A stretch of 64,000 nt of DNA from BM003 sp963699835 (GTDB lineage Bacteria; Pseudomonadota; Gammaproteobacteria; Steroidobacterales; BM003). Both the position numbers and the translations under genes were made by a program. Of the stretch, positions 7,779 to 17,280 are shown piece after piece. The stretch covers positions 124,001 through 188,000 of the forward strand of contig CAVOVJ010000006.1 in NCBI GenBank assembly GCA_963699835.1, given 5' to 3'. Below the pieces are notes generated by a model, which had not been told where the DNA came from, did not search any database, and saw only the letters and a list, made by a program, of their open reading frames with translations. Position 1 is the first letter of the stretch; each line of letters begins with the position of its first letter.

Positions 7779-8060
7779 CTAGCCGTACAGCGCTCGCTTC
7801 ACCGCCTCGGGTTCTTTCTCCATCACACGTAGCAGGGTGTGTGATGCGCCATCCGGATCTCGTTCGCCTTGTTCCCACTTCTGGAGCGTGCGAACGGAGA
7901 TCATCAGGAAGTCGGCGAACTGCTGCTGTGTCATACCGAATTTCTGACGAATACCCTTAACGTCAGCAGGTTCGAATTCGTAACGCTTCAGCTTTTCCGG
8001 CTTGTCGCGAAACTCTTTCAGACCGGCGACAATTTCAGCACCGATATCTCGCTTCGCCAT
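7779..8060 (-). CDS. HigA/NadS-type antitoxin, XRE-family regulator
   Basis: A 93-aa DNA-binding protein. Start chosen at ATG 8060 because AGGAGA lies just upstream; a start 24 bases earlier would overlap the toxin stop. The helix-turn-helix is IRQKFGMTQQQFADFLMISVRTLQKWEQGERDP, typical of antitoxins encoded downstream of RelE/HigB-type toxins. It neutralises the toxin encoded 20 bp upstream and should repress the operon through the palindrome at 8401-8419. The C-terminal LLRVMEKEPEAVKRALYG is usual for the family. Confidence 0.85.
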   Translation of the reverse strand: MAKRDIGAEIVAGLKEFRDKPEKLKRYEFEPADVKGIRQKFGMTQQQFADFLMISVRTLQKWEQGERDPDGASHTLLRVMEKEPEAVKRALYG

Positions 8061-8080
8061 GTCTGTCTCCTTTTCTCGGG

Positions 8081-8392
8081 TCAAAGGTCTCTCACAATTT
8101 CGTGCATGGCCTTGATCGCGTCGCGAGAGAGATCACTCGCTTCGTTCTTGGCATATGCTGTCAGGAACAAGATCTGTTGGTCCGTCGTGATCCAGTAGTA
8201 GATGACTCGGACCCCGCCGCGTTTGCCTTGCCCTGGCAGTCCCCATCGCAACTTCCTGACTCCGCCCGATCCTTTGATGATGTCTCCTGCATCGGGCCGG
8301 TCCATCAGATACAGTTGCAGCATGTGAAACTGCGAGTCATCGAAGTAGTGTTCTCTAATGCTTGAGAACCCTGATGTTTCGATGAACTCCAT
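8081..8392 (-). CDS. RelE/HigB-family toxin
   Basis: A 103-aa toxin of the RelE/StbE superfamily that would cleave mRNA in or near the ribosome. Diagnostic stretches are IIKGSGGVRKLRWGLPGQGK, GGVRVIYYW and ILFLTAYAKNEASDLS. Toxin-first order with an XRE antitoxin downstream is the HigBA/NadS arrangement. There is no good Shine-Dalgarno before ATG 8392, and the predicted transcription start coincides with the A of that ATG, so translation may be leaderless. Length and conserved basic residues are intact, so the module looks functional. Confidence 0.85.
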   Translation of the reverse strand: MEFIETSGFSSIREHYFDDSQFHMLQLYLMDRPDAGDIIKGSGGVRKLRWGLPGQGKRGGVRVIYYWITTDQQILFLTAYAKNEASDLSRDAIKAMHEIVRDL

Positions 8393-8398
8393 GGATCA

Positions 8399-8427
8399 AG
8401 AATACCCCAATGGGGTATTTTTCTCAA
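8399..8427 (-). promoter_or_regulatory. higBA promoter with operator in the spacer
   Basis: On the minus strand, TTGAGA (8427-8422), a 17-bp spacer and TATTCT (8404-8399) give a near-consensus sigma-70 promoter. The spacer and -10 carry the perfect inverted repeat AATACCCC AAT GGGGTATT (8401-8419). Binding there would block RNA polymerase, as expected for HigA autoregulation. The -10 ends six bases before the toxin ATG. Confidence 0.75.
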
Positions 8428-8714
8428 GGCTGATTTGCCCCATCGGGATTCACCAGCACATCGGAAACAACGGAGAGCACAAAAAGCCGGGAGGTCCCTG
8501 CATTGAGGAGCGCACCGGGGAGCTGGTAGGCGCAGCGCCGTACCGGTCCCGACGGTAGGACTCTGGCCCAAACTGAACTACCGCACCCCCCACAATTTAG
8601 CCCTCTCCGTGTCGCCAATCTGGGCTCCATCTGTGCTAGCTGTACCTGTAAAAGCGCTCGGCGGCACTGGCGATGTCAGCCCGTCACGATGCCGCTGACC
8701 TCTGGCAATAGTGG

Positions 8715-9327
8715 TTACCCGAAACGGAGATGCGGCGACGGATTCGAGAAAGGACTGCTGGCTTGGCCGGGCGCGGTACGATGAGCGCATATCGCGCAGG
8801 CGTCCGCAAAGTGGCTTGCGCCACCTGCCAGAAGGGTAAATGTTTCGTCGAAACCCCGTGCGTGGGGGCCATGGCTTTCTTCGTGTCCCAGGTGCCACTT
8901 GCCGGCGTGGGAAGGTGCGGTAGCCGGCGCCTCCAAGGACCTCCGGCAGCGTCGCAACACGGCTGTTGAGATAGCCATCGTAACCGGGTTTTCCCTCTTG
9001 TTCTGCAGTGATTGCCCGGGAGCCGATCCCCACTGTGTGATTGTCGACCCCGGTCAACAATACAGCGCGGGTCGGCGCGCAGGTCGGAAGCACGTGAAAG
9101 TTACTCAGCCGCAATCCTTCCGCGGCCAGCCGGTCCAGATTGGGTGTATCGATTTCGCCACCGAAGGCACCGATGTCCGTGTACCCCAGGTCATCGGCCA
9201 CTATCAACAGGATGTTGGGTCGTTCGCCCCGGGCGTTCGAATCTTCAGGCTGTCCCAGCGCGGTAACGGGAATGGCGCCCGTCAGAAACAGCCAGGCTGC
9301 CACGCGGACTTTTCTGGATGCTGTCAC
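8715..9327 (-). pseudogene. Arylsulfatase remnant, frameshifted and truncated
   Basis: The N-terminus has a signal peptide, then ERPNILLIVADDLGYTDIGAF, the sulfatase start with metal-binding Asp residues. CAPTR follows, the CxPxR site whose Cys becomes formylglycine. After GGAGYRTF the frame breaks: an extra base in a GGG run (8909-8911, plus strand) moves the continuation HAGKWHLGHEE and ARGFDETFTLLAGGASHF into another frame. Similarity fades near 8800, so roughly two thirds of a normal ~550-aa sulfatase is missing. The GTG at 9327 is the likely old start. Even with the frameshift repaired the enzyme would be incomplete. Confidence 0.8.
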
Positions 9328-9484
9328 TGCGCAGAGCTTTTACCACTTGCCTCCGGCCGGGATCTGAATTTCAACACACGCTCAGGCTCCACTGGCAGTG
9401 GCACCTGCGAAAAGCCGTGCAGCCGAGTCCCCTCGCGATTACGGCCATGTTCACTTACGTGGACCAACATGAATCCACGAGATG

Positions 9485-10624
9485 TCATACGGCCAGGAAC
9501 TCATCGGGCAGCAAACTGGTTGCCAGGGTTACGGCGTTGATGTCGGCATGGTCCCGCCAGGAACGTGCCTGCCGATTTTCGGACTGAAGCCAGAATGACT
9601 CGATGGACATTGCCATCCCCGAGTATCGGCGCAGGGCCGCGAGCACCTGCATCATTTCGGCATCGAATGAGCCCATGACATCTTCAGCAATACGAGTCAT
9701 CTTGTCGATGGCGTGCAAGCCGATCGACAGTCCGAGTTCGCGAAAGGCAAGGCGGTACTGCGCAGGCTGAGCCAGGTTCGACCCGGCCTCGAAGACAGCA
9801 AGACTCTCTAGAGCGGCTCTTACCAACGTCCGGGCCAGAGCCGTACCTCGTATCTGGCCTGCCGCAATCAGCTCGATGACACGGCAGGCATCGAAAAGCA
9901 GGCCTCCAATTCCCAGTGGGTCACTCGTAGCCCATTCACCGTCCTCGACCATGCCGGCGAGTTCGATCAGTTCTTTATCGAGACCATCGGTTCCCGCATG
10001 CAATATCTCGTGAAAAGTGACGTAGGCATCCAGCGGATCATGATGTCCTGAGGACGCCACGAGCGGATAAGACAGATCGATGCTCATTTTCCAGCGCAGG
10101 CGTCTGGGGTGGCTGTCCGGCGCCACGAAGCCAGCGTAGGCGGCCTTGGCGAGCTCGAGCGCCCAGCGACCATAGCAGCTGTCACCGGTAACCGCGCCGG
10201 CACGACAGAGCGCATGCATCCATTTGGTCAGGTAGTGGAAGTATTGCCCGTCGCGCTCCCATTCGAGGCGCTCGTCGATCGGATCGGACTGCCGCCGCTC
10301 AGCCAATTCCTTGCCAATCCGCAGCCCGCCTGCTGTCGGATGTTCGCGGCCTTCCTCTTCCCCCAGGCCACTGATCCAGCCCTCTCTCGGATCGTCGGCT
10401 CGGTGCCTGCCGAGCACGCTGTGAACCTGCTCGATCAGCATCAGTGCGAAGCGCTGATATGTATCATCGGCAGTTGCCCGATACAGGCTCAGCAGTGTGC
10501 ATACTGCATGCGCGTCAGTCCACAGATATCGCCTCGGTGCAACGGCCGGCTCCGTCAGACCGGTCTGACGGGCAAACGCGGTCATGATCGCCGCGACGTC
10601 CGGTATGGTATTCCGCGTTTGCAT
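9485..10624 (-). CDS. Conserved protein of unknown function, predicted helical toroid
   Basis: A 379-aa soluble protein without a signal peptide. It is mostly alpha-helical, with regularly spaced aromatic helices such as RRYLWTDAHAVCTLLSLYRA, YFHYLTKWMHALCRAG and YGRWALELAKAAYAGFV. The pattern suggests an (alpha/alpha)-barrel like six-hairpin glycosidases; this is inference. I do not recognise a catalytic motif. ATG 10624 lies 17 bp after the stop of the methyltransferase/erythromycin-esterase fusion on the same strand, so the two are probably co-transcribed. The product may act with or on the same substrate as that fusion. Confidence 0.65.
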   Translation of the reverse strand: MQTRNTIPDVAAIMTAFARQTGLTEPAVAPRRYLWTDAHAVCTLLSLYRATADDTYQRFALMLIEQVHSVLGRHRADDPREGWISGLGEEEGREHPTAGGLRIGKELAERRQSDPIDERLEWERDGQYFHYLTKWMHALCRAGAVTGDSCYGRWALELAKAAYAGFVAPDSHPRRLRWKMSIDLSYPLVASSGHHDPLDAYVTFHEILHAGTDGLDKELIELAGMVEDGEWATSDPLGIGGLLFDACRVIELIAAGQIRGTALARTLVRAALESLAVFEAGSNLAQPAQYRLAFRELGLSIGLHAIDKMTRIAEDVMGSFDAEMMQVLAALRRYSGMAMSIESFWLQSENRQARSWRDHADINAVTLATSLLPDEFLAV

Positions 10625-10641
10625 TCGGCCGATGCGCTCGC

Positions 10642-12645
10642 TCAGACGCCGAACGGATACGTATCCGGTAAACCGCGCATTTCGGCTGTCGTCAACGGCG
10701 TTATTGATGAACTTTCATCAACCCATATGTACTCGTCGAATTGACGCGGCAAGTTGGCCTCGAAGTAGTGGCTCGCCACTTCGGTTTCGGGACGATAGAT
10801 AACGCCGATCGCGCGTTCGAGCCGGGGCTGTGCCAGTTCACCGATCAGTTCCAGGTTCGGATTGGCACGGAGCGACAGAATCAGTCCGGGCTGTTCGGTC
10901 CGGTGAAAGACCCGCTCGTAGCTTTGCGGGTGCGAGGACCGGACGCTCATGACTTCCATTGGTGCATCCCAATCGGACGCGGCGGCAACAGTGCCGTGAT
11001 CGGTGCCGAATCCGATCCGCCGTGATTCATCGCCGAAATGCTCCCGACACAGCTGCCCGATGTTGAATTCACCACGCGCCGCCATCTCCGTCGCCGTTGC
11101 ATCGCCAATATGCGAATTGTGTGCCCAGATGACAGCCTTGGCATCCTCGCCGTGCGATGCCATGACCTTTAACAGCGTTTCGAACATATGCGTATCGCGC
11201 AGGTTCCAGGATGCGCGCGAACCGTAATACATGATGCGGTAGTAGCGCTCGGCGTTCGCGACAAGCGCTGCATTCTGCGATGCATCGAGGAAACGGGCAC
11301 CATCCTTGCGCGCGTATTGTTCGCGTTTTTGAAGGAGCTCGGTCAACATCTCCACGACGGGTCTTTCGCAGTCATGGTACGCACCGGTCAGCGCCGCGTG
11401 TCCGTAGGCGGCCGGGTCGGCCTCCCACGGGCTCAGACAGCCATAACGCCAGCGAGCGACGGTCGCGAGATCCGGGTCGACGTCGTCCAGGTAATCGATG
11501 ACGGCCTGGGCTGAGTTGTAAAGGCTGTAAAGGTCGAGACCATAGAAACCCGCTCGCCTGGTCATCTCGAGCGACTTGTTGTGTTCGTGCAGCCAGTCCA
11601 CGAATTCGCGGACCTCGACATTGCGCCACATCCATGTCGGGAAGCGGGAAAATGCGATCCATTCGGACGGCGTCGCGTCACGGTGGCGCACATAGTGATC
11701 AATGCGTGCCGAGTCGGGCCAGTCCGCCTCGGCCGCGACGATCGTAAACCCTTTGTCCTCGATCAGCCGTTTGGTGATGTCGGCCCGCAGGCGGTAAAAC
11801 TCTGACGTGCCGTGACTGGCCTCGCCGATCAATACGACGCGCGCCTTACCTACACGCTCGATGAGCGCATGGAGTTGCACGCTACCCGGCGAATCGAATG
11901 CTTCGCTGTTGCGTCGAATCAGGCTCGGCAGAGTTTGGTTTGTCGCCGGTTCCTTGCGGACCACGCGTGGACGCGTGACTTGTGGACGGGACTCATCGAG
12001 TTCCCAGCCATGCTCACCGATCAAGGGCACGAAGCGAACGTCAGCCAGGTCGGTCGTTTCGAACCGCCCGTCGCCGTGATTGGTAATTCTGAGCAGCTCC
12101 TGGGCGAGCGGGCTGGCCCCCACCGGCACCACCATGTGTCCGCCATCGGCGAGTTGGCTCAACAGGCTTTCGGGTACAACCGGGGCACCGGCGGACACGA
12201 GGATGGCGTCGAAAGGCGCGCGTTCGACCCAGCCGCGTGTGCCGTCGGCCTGCAGGATATGGACGTTTTCGTACCCTGCATCCCGCAGCCGGTTAGCGGC
12301 CGCTTTGGCCAGTTCCGGGATGCGCTCTATGGCATAGACTTCGCCGGCGATTTCGGCGAGGACGGCGGCTGCATAACCCGAACCCGCACCGATCTCGAGG
12401 ACCTTTTCACCGTCTTGCAGCGCTAGCGCCTCAATCATGAATGCGACGATGTAGGGTTGCGAGATCGTCTGACCGGAACCGATCTCCAGTGGCCCGTCGT
12501 AGTAGGCCATATCCCGCGCCTCGACGGGCAGAAACGCCTCGCGCGGTACATTTTGCATCGCATCGAGGACCCGCCTGTCGCGCACGCCACGTGCAGCGAT
12601 CTGGTCTGCAACCATGCGTACGCGCTGTTTGTCGAAATCTGCCAC
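10642..12645 (-). CDS. Fusion of L-isoaspartate O-methyltransferase and erythromycin esterase-like domains
   Basis: A 667-aa two-domain cytosolic protein. Residues ~1-215 are a PCMT domain: SGQTISQPYIVAFMIEAL, then the SAM-binding loop VLEIGAGSGYAAAVL. PCMT repairs isoaspartyl residues in damaged proteins. Residues ~235-667 are an erythromycin esterase-like domain with VVLIGEASHGTSEFYRLR, VAAEADWPDS and VIWAHNSHIGDA; these His and Glu residues form the catalytic centre of the family. Most genomic members are not proven resistance enzymes. The fusion occurs in other proteobacteria. The gene is divergent from polX (123 bp between) and first in a two-gene operon. I see no frame problem. Confidence 0.9.
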   Translation of the reverse strand: MADFDKQRVRMVADQIAARGVRDRRVLDAMQNVPREAFLPVEARDMAYYDGPLEIGSGQTISQPYIVAFMIEALALQDGEKVLEIGAGSGYAAAVLAEIAGEVYAIERIPELAKAAANRLRDAGYENVHILQADGTRGWVERAPFDAILVSAGAPVVPESLLSQLADGGHMVVPVGASPLAQELLRITNHGDGRFETTDLADVRFVPLIGEHGWELDESRPQVTRPRVVRKEPATNQTLPSLIRRNSEAFDSPGSVQLHALIERVGKARVVLIGEASHGTSEFYRLRADITKRLIEDKGFTIVAAEADWPDSARIDHYVRHRDATPSEWIAFSRFPTWMWRNVEVREFVDWLHEHNKSLEMTRRAGFYGLDLYSLYNSAQAVIDYLDDVDPDLATVARWRYGCLSPWEADPAAYGHAALTGAYHDCERPVVEMLTELLQKREQYARKDGARFLDASQNAALVANAERYYRIMYYGSRASWNLRDTHMFETLLKVMASHGEDAKAVIWAHNSHIGDATATEMAARGEFNIGQLCREHFGDESRRIGFGTDHGTVAAASDWDAPMEVMSVRSSHPQSYERVFHRTEQPGLILSLRANPNLELIGELAQPRLERAIGVIYRPETEVASHYFEANLPRQFDEYIWVDESSSITPLTTAEMRGLPDTYPFGV

Positions 12646-12768
12646 TTCAGGCTCCTACAGCCGAAGTGTACTGCGCCAACTCCTTGCCGACTATCGGGAG
12701 TTGAACCTATTCTCGCTGCAGAAGGTAGTAGGCCGAACACCAACTGCAAACGAGCGAGGGCCAGCCCG

Positions 12769-14490
12769 ATGCCCGTCCATAATCGTGAAATCGCCGATCT
12801 CTTCGACGAACTCGCCGATCTGCTGGAGATCGAGGATGCAAATCCGTTCCGCGTGCGTGCGTATCGCAACGCTGCCGCGAGAATTCGTGCCCAGTCGCGA
12901 CGTCTGGCGGATATGGTCCGCGATGGAGAAGACCTGTCGCGGCTAAGCGACATAGGCGACGACCTTGCAGGCAAAATCCGGTCGATCGTCGAAACCGGCG
13001 ATTTGCCGTTGTTGGAAGAAGTCCGGTCGCGGATACCGCGCGCGCTCAGCAACCTGATGAAGATCGAGGGGCTCGGGCCAAAACGGGTCAAGGCGCTCTA
13101 CGAGCAACTGGCTATCGGCAGCATTGATGATCTCAGGCGTGCAGCCCGCAGCGGCAAGATACGGGAACTCCCGGGTTTCGGGGAAAAAATGGAACAGCGC
13201 ATCCTCGAACTCGTGGAGTCACGCGCTTTCGGGCAACAACGCACCAGGCTTATCGACGCCGAGAGCATCGCTGCTCCGCTCGTCGAGTACCTTGAGAACA
13301 CGCGCGGAGTCAGGGAAGTTGTCGTGGCCGGCAGCTATCGCCGGCGCAAGGAAACCGTCGGTGATCTCGACATCCTGGTAACGGCCACAAAAGGCGCCAA
13401 AGTGATGGATCGGTTCGTTGACTACGAAGACGTTGTCGACGTCGTTTCCCGGGGCGACACGCGCTCGACCGTGCGGCTGCGTGCCGGTCTCTCCGTGGAT
13501 TTGCGGGTGGTCCGGGAAGTGAGTTTCGGCGCCGCATTGGTGTATTTCACGGGCTCCAAAGAGCACAACATCGCGCTTCGCAAGCAAGGCGTGGACCGGA
13601 AACTGAAGATCAACGAATATGGGGTCTTTCGCAATGAAAAGCGGATCGCCGGCAGGACCGAGAAATCCGTATACGCGGCACTCGATTTGCCGGCCATCGT
13701 TCCCGAGCTGCGTGAGAACCGCGGCGAACTGGACGCCGCACGAAAGGGCAAGCTGCCCGATCTCGTCACGCTGGCAGACATTCGCGGAGACCTCCACTGC
13801 CATACCAGCGCCTCAGACGGACAGGACTCAATAAAGAGAATGATGGAAGCCGCAGCTGCGCGAGGTTACCAGTACATCTCAATCAACGACCATTCGCGAC
13901 ACTTGTCCGTTGCCAACGGGCTGGATGAAAGGCGACTGCTCGAGCAGATTGAATCCATTGACCGGTTGAATGAAGAGCTTGATGACATCGTCCTGCTGAA
14001 GTCCATCGAACTCGACATTCTCGAGGACGGCTCACTGGATTTGCCGGACAGGGTTCTCCGCAACCTCGATTTCACTGTCTGTGCCGTGCACGACCATTTC
14101 AAACTGCCGCGCAGGAAGCAGACTGAGCGTATTGTCCGCGCAATGGACAATCCGTATTTCAACATCCTGGCTCATCCGGCGGGCCGACTGATAAACGAAC
14201 GGGACTCGTACGAGGTCGACCTCGAGCGAATCACCGAGGCAGCCATCGCGCGCGGCTGCATTCTCGAGCTCAATGCCCATCCTGATCGGCTGGACCTGAA
14301 TGACACAGCCTGCATGATGGCGAAAGAAATGGGCGCCCTGATTGCGGTATCGACAGACGCCCACAGCACGGACTGCCTCGACTACATGCGCTTCGGCATC
14401 GACCAGGCGCGGCGCGGCTGGCTGGAAAAGCCCGACGTGGTCAACACATTACCCCTGGCAAAGCTGAGAGAACAATTCGCGCGCGCATGA
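12769..14490 (+). CDS. polX: DNA polymerase/3'-5' exonuclease PolX
   Basis: A 573-aa family X DNA repair polymerase acting on gaps and base-excision intermediates. In order: N-terminal helix-hairpin-helix region (DLLEIEDANPFRVRAYRNAA, then IEGLGPKRVKALYEQL and LPGFGEKMEQRILE), the nucleotidyltransferase core GSYRRRKETVGDLDILV with the metal-binding DxD and a later VDLRVV Asp, and a C-terminal PHP domain with DLHCHTSASDG, NDHSRH, HPAGR and DAHS metal ligands. The frame is open far upstream, but ATG 12769 is preferred because GAGGG precedes it, the length fits the family, and upstream sequence belongs to the divergent intergenic region and neighbour. Confidence 0.92.
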   Translation: MPVHNREIADLFDELADLLEIEDANPFRVRAYRNAAARIRAQSRRLADMVRDGEDLSRLSDIGDDLAGKIRSIVETGDLPLLEEVRSRIPRALSNLMKIEGLGPKRVKALYEQLAIGSIDDLRRAARSGKIRELPGFGEKMEQRILELVESRAFGQQRTRLIDAESIAAPLVEYLENTRGVREVVVAGSYRRRKETVGDLDILVTATKGAKVMDRFVDYEDVVDVVSRGDTRSTVRLRAGLSVDLRVVREVSFGAALVYFTGSKEHNIALRKQGVDRKLKINEYGVFRNEKRIAGRTEKSVYAALDLPAIVPELRENRGELDAARKGKLPDLVTLADIRGDLHCHTSASDGQDSIKRMMEAAAARGYQYISINDHSRHLSVANGLDERRLLEQIESIDRLNEELDDIVLLKSIELDILEDGSLDLPDRVLRNLDFTVCAVHDHFKLPRRKQTERIVRAMDNPYFNILAHPAGRLINERDSYEVDLERITEAAIARGCILELNAHPDRLDLNDTACMMAKEMGALIAVSTDAHSTDCLDYMRFGIDQARRGWLEKPDVVNTLPLAKLREQFARA

Positions 14491-14607
14491 GCGCGTCCCG
14501 TTCAGTTCTTGCCGTAAAGTCTGCGCAATTTCACTTTCGCCTTCTCCTGGACCTCCCTTTTCCCATTCGGGAGATTCCGGCCGGCCCGGTCGCTGTGAAG
14601 CACTAGT

Positions 14608-14952
14608 ATTGACCTCTTCTTTGCCGCCCGCAACGCGTTGCCGATGGGCGACAGGGAGCTGGCACTGTCTCGCCTCGAACAGGCGATCGACGCCGGATGG
14701 TGCGACATCTATGCCACGATGGCCGATCCACGGTGGGCCGGTTTGCTGGACGATCCGGGTTACCAGGCATTGATGACTCGCGTCAGGGAGAACGTTGACC
14801 GCCAGTGCGCCGAGGTCGACCGCATGGATGCGGCGGAGGACTTTCCGGCGGTGCTCGACACGATTCGCGAAAGCAGGAACGCAACGGCTCGCGAAAGTGC
14901 CGACGGGACTATGCCTCGGCGAAGGTCGCAAAGGCCATGCGCAACCAGATAG
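14608..14952 (+). pseudogene. C-terminal remnant of a TPR/TolB-like protein
   Basis: The frame reads NALPMGDRELALSRLEQAID, AGWCDIYATMADPRWAGLLD and YQALMTRVRENVDRQ, which is the ending of proteobacterial TPR proteins with an N-terminal cyclase-like or TolB-like domain. Nothing upstream of ~14608 continues the protein, and no ribosome-binding site precedes the possible TTG at 14638. The last ~25 residues are low-complexity Arg-rich and look like run-on. Best read as a 3' fragment left by deletion. Confidence 0.55.
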
Positions 14953-15071
14953 ATTGTCGAAGTAGCAGGGCGTCGTTTTGGCCTAACTCCGACTTGTTTG
15001 TCCCAGGCGCGGGCTGTAGAAATACCGTACCGGCGGGGACGTCCCGCCCTTTTATCGATAAAGGAATGCCA

Positions 15072-15437
15072 ATGAAAAAAGCGATAAGCGAACTACCGAC
15101 TCGTCTCGAGGCTGGCGGAGTCTGCTTCCAGGGCGAGGATTGGGGCAATACAAACGTCGCTCGCGTACGGTTCCCTGCGGGTGCAGACGCTGCCCCGTTG
15201 CTTGAGGGGTTGCCGGGCAACCTATGCCAGTGCCCGCACTGGGGCACCGTGGTCAAAGGCTCCATCCATGTGACGTATGCAGACGGCACGGAAGAGACAG
15301 TGAGCGCCGGCGAAGTCTACTATTGGCCGCCGGGCCACACGGTCCGGGTGGACGAGGACTACGAGGCAATCGAGTTCAGTCCGAGCGACCAGATGGGCGA
15401 GCTCATGGATCACCTGGAAACGAAGCTGAAAGGCTGA
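15072..15437 (+). CDS. Cupin-domain protein
   Basis: A 121-aa single-domain cupin. ATG 15072 is chosen because AAGGA lies six bases upstream; ATG 15066 is an in-frame alternative. The beta-barrel motifs are CPHWGTVVKGSIHVTYADG and GEVYYWPPGHTVRVDEDYEA. The first motif has only one of the usual paired His residues, but CQCPHWG and PPGHTV may still bind a metal. Function is unknown. It is a stand-alone gene with no clear operon partner. Confidence 0.75.
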   Translation: MKKAISELPTRLEAGGVCFQGEDWGNTNVARVRFPAGADAAPLLEGLPGNLCQCPHWGTVVKGSIHVTYADGTEETVSAGEVYYWPPGHTVRVDEDYEAIEFSPSDQMGELMDHLETKLKG

Positions 15438-15669
15438 TTGGCTGACGGGCCAAAATAATTGTGCGAGGCACAAATTATTCGTTGATGGCTACTGAGCCGG
15501 ATCAGGTCTTAGCGCCGGATCATCAGAGACTGGCCCGAATTGTCTCAGCCACTGGTCTCATCACGGTGCGGTGTTTCGACGAGTGAGTATGACGCGGCCG
15601 CTACCGTCCCCTGGCGGCCGTCGGCATCTGCTGCTGACCACGCAACGAAAACTCAATGGACGCGCTGTA

Positions 15670-17133
15670 ATGATGCGTAGAATGCTCTTTGTCTGCATGC
15701 TCGCAGGTTGGTTCCTGGCGGCCCTGGCGCAGGAGCCTGCGCCGGATAACAAACCGCCGATATTTACGCCCGAGCAAATCCAGGCGGATTTCGATTCGTT
15801 GTACGAGGGCCTGCAATCGGCAAATTTTGATCTCTACGCGTTTACGCCGCGCAGCGACTTCGAGACTCGCTACAGGGAATTTAGCGATAGTTTCGTCAAA
15901 CCCATGACCCGTTTCGATGTGGAGATGGCGTTCCAGCAGTTCGTGGCCCTGGCGCATCAGGCGCACACACGGATTGAATCCGACTATTCCGACTATCGTG
16001 CATACCGTGCTGCGGGCGGTGCCGGGTTTCCTCTCGGGATCGCAATAGAAGACGATCAGATGATAGTCACCGGGAATTTCAGCGGCGTGACCGAGATACG
16101 GCGGGGCGACAGTATCCGCGCCATTGACGGCGTACCTATATCGAACCTGTTGCCGCGCTTCATCGCACATCTCTCGGCCGAGACCCCCGACTTTGCATAC
16201 GTTTTATTGGAAACCTACATGCCGCTCGTGGTCTGGCTGGAACTGGGTTCGGCTGACGCGTACGCCGTGTCGGTCGAGCATGCGGACGGATCGAGTGGGA
16301 CATACGAGCTATCAGTGGCGGCGGACACGGAAAAGGATTCCGACGATGCGGAACAGCCGTTCTCGTTAGCCGGTCGCGATGCGCGGATGTTGACGGAAAC
16401 CGTTGCCTATTTGCGCCCGGGTCCATTTTCCAACACAAATCCGGACGCGAATACCTGGGACAACACCGAATTCGTGGAATTCGTCGATTCGGCGTTCGCG
16501 ACTTTCATCGCGAAACGAGCGAAGCAGCTCGTTGTCGACCTCCGCGACAATCCCGGCGGCGACAATTCCTTCAGCGACCCTGTCATTGCCTGGTTCGCCG
16601 ATCGGCCATTTCGGTTTTCGTCGGATTTCAGGGTGAAGGTGAGCCCGCAGTCCACTGCGGCCAACCAGGCTCGCCTCGACGCCAGTCCGAACGACTCCGG
16701 CTCCATATCGCACCTGTATGCGCGTCTCTACGCGGCCACGGAAAACGGAGAGACCGTGCAGTTCCCGATCCCCGTCATCGAGCCGCGCCCGCAGCCTAGG
16801 TATGAAGGTAAGGTGTACGTCTTGGTGAACAGGTATTCCTTTTCCAACGCGGTCACAACTGCGGCGTTGCTTCAGGACTATGACTTCGGCGTGATCATGG
16901 GCGAGCAGACCGTCGATATGGCGACGACCTACGGCGCGATGGAACGGTTTACGCTGCCGGAAACCGGAATTGTCGTTGCGTACCCCAAGGCACTTATCGT
17001 GCGTCCGAGCGGGAATGACAAAGCGCATCCGGTTACCCCGGATTTAGCGCTGCCTTCGCCCCGGATTCGCGGCGCGACGGACGTGATGCTGGAAGCAGCA
17101 CTCGGGCACATCGAATCCGAAGCGCCCGATTGA
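15670..17133 (+). CDS. S41-family (C-terminal processing/tricorn-type) peptidase, exported
   Basis: A 487-aa protein with an N-terminal signal peptide (MLFVCMLAGWFLAALAQE). A central PDZ-like segment (ITGNFSGVTEIRRGDSIRAI) is followed by the S41 protease core: QLVVDLRDNPGGD, then VYVLVNRYSFSNAVTTAALL with the nucleophilic Ser, and GVIMGEQTVDMATTYG. S41 enzymes cleave C-terminal regions of periplasmic proteins or peptides. A longer in-frame extension to 15571 exists, but ATG 15670 places the signal peptide at the N-terminus. The substrate is unknown; no linked gene suggests one. Confidence 0.85.
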   Translation: MMRRMLFVCMLAGWFLAALAQEPAPDNKPPIFTPEQIQADFDSLYEGLQSANFDLYAFTPRSDFETRYREFSDSFVKPMTRFDVEMAFQQFVALAHQAHTRIESDYSDYRAYRAAGGAGFPLGIAIEDDQMIVTGNFSGVTEIRRGDSIRAIDGVPISNLLPRFIAHLSAETPDFAYVLLETYMPLVVWLELGSADAYAVSVEHADGSSGTYELSVAADTEKDSDDAEQPFSLAGRDARMLTETVAYLRPGPFSNTNPDANTWDNTEFVEFVDSAFATFIAKRAKQLVVDLRDNPGGDNSFSDPVIAWFADRPFRFSSDFRVKVSPQSTAANQARLDASPNDSGSISHLYARLYAATENGETVQFPIPVIEPRPQPRYEGKVYVLVNRYSFSNAVTTAALLQDYDFGVIMGEQTVDMATTYGAMERFTLPETGIVVAYPKALIVRPSGNDKAHPVTPDLALPSPRIRGATDVMLEAALGHIESEAPD

Positions 17134-17280
17134 TCGGTGAGCCTTGAAATTAAGTCGACACTTCCGGCCGCAAGCCGACATTATTCTTTAGCGAAGCGCT
17201 ACCGACTAACAGACCCCATCTGACCCGACGGCAACGGCAACCTTTCAGCGACACCGCATTCCGTTCATCGCCGCCAGTTT

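Noticed and set aside
10642..12645. Macrolide resistance gene
   Set aside because: The esterase-like domain is fused to a methyltransferase and belongs to a broad family, mostly without shown resistance activity; no resistance context is present.
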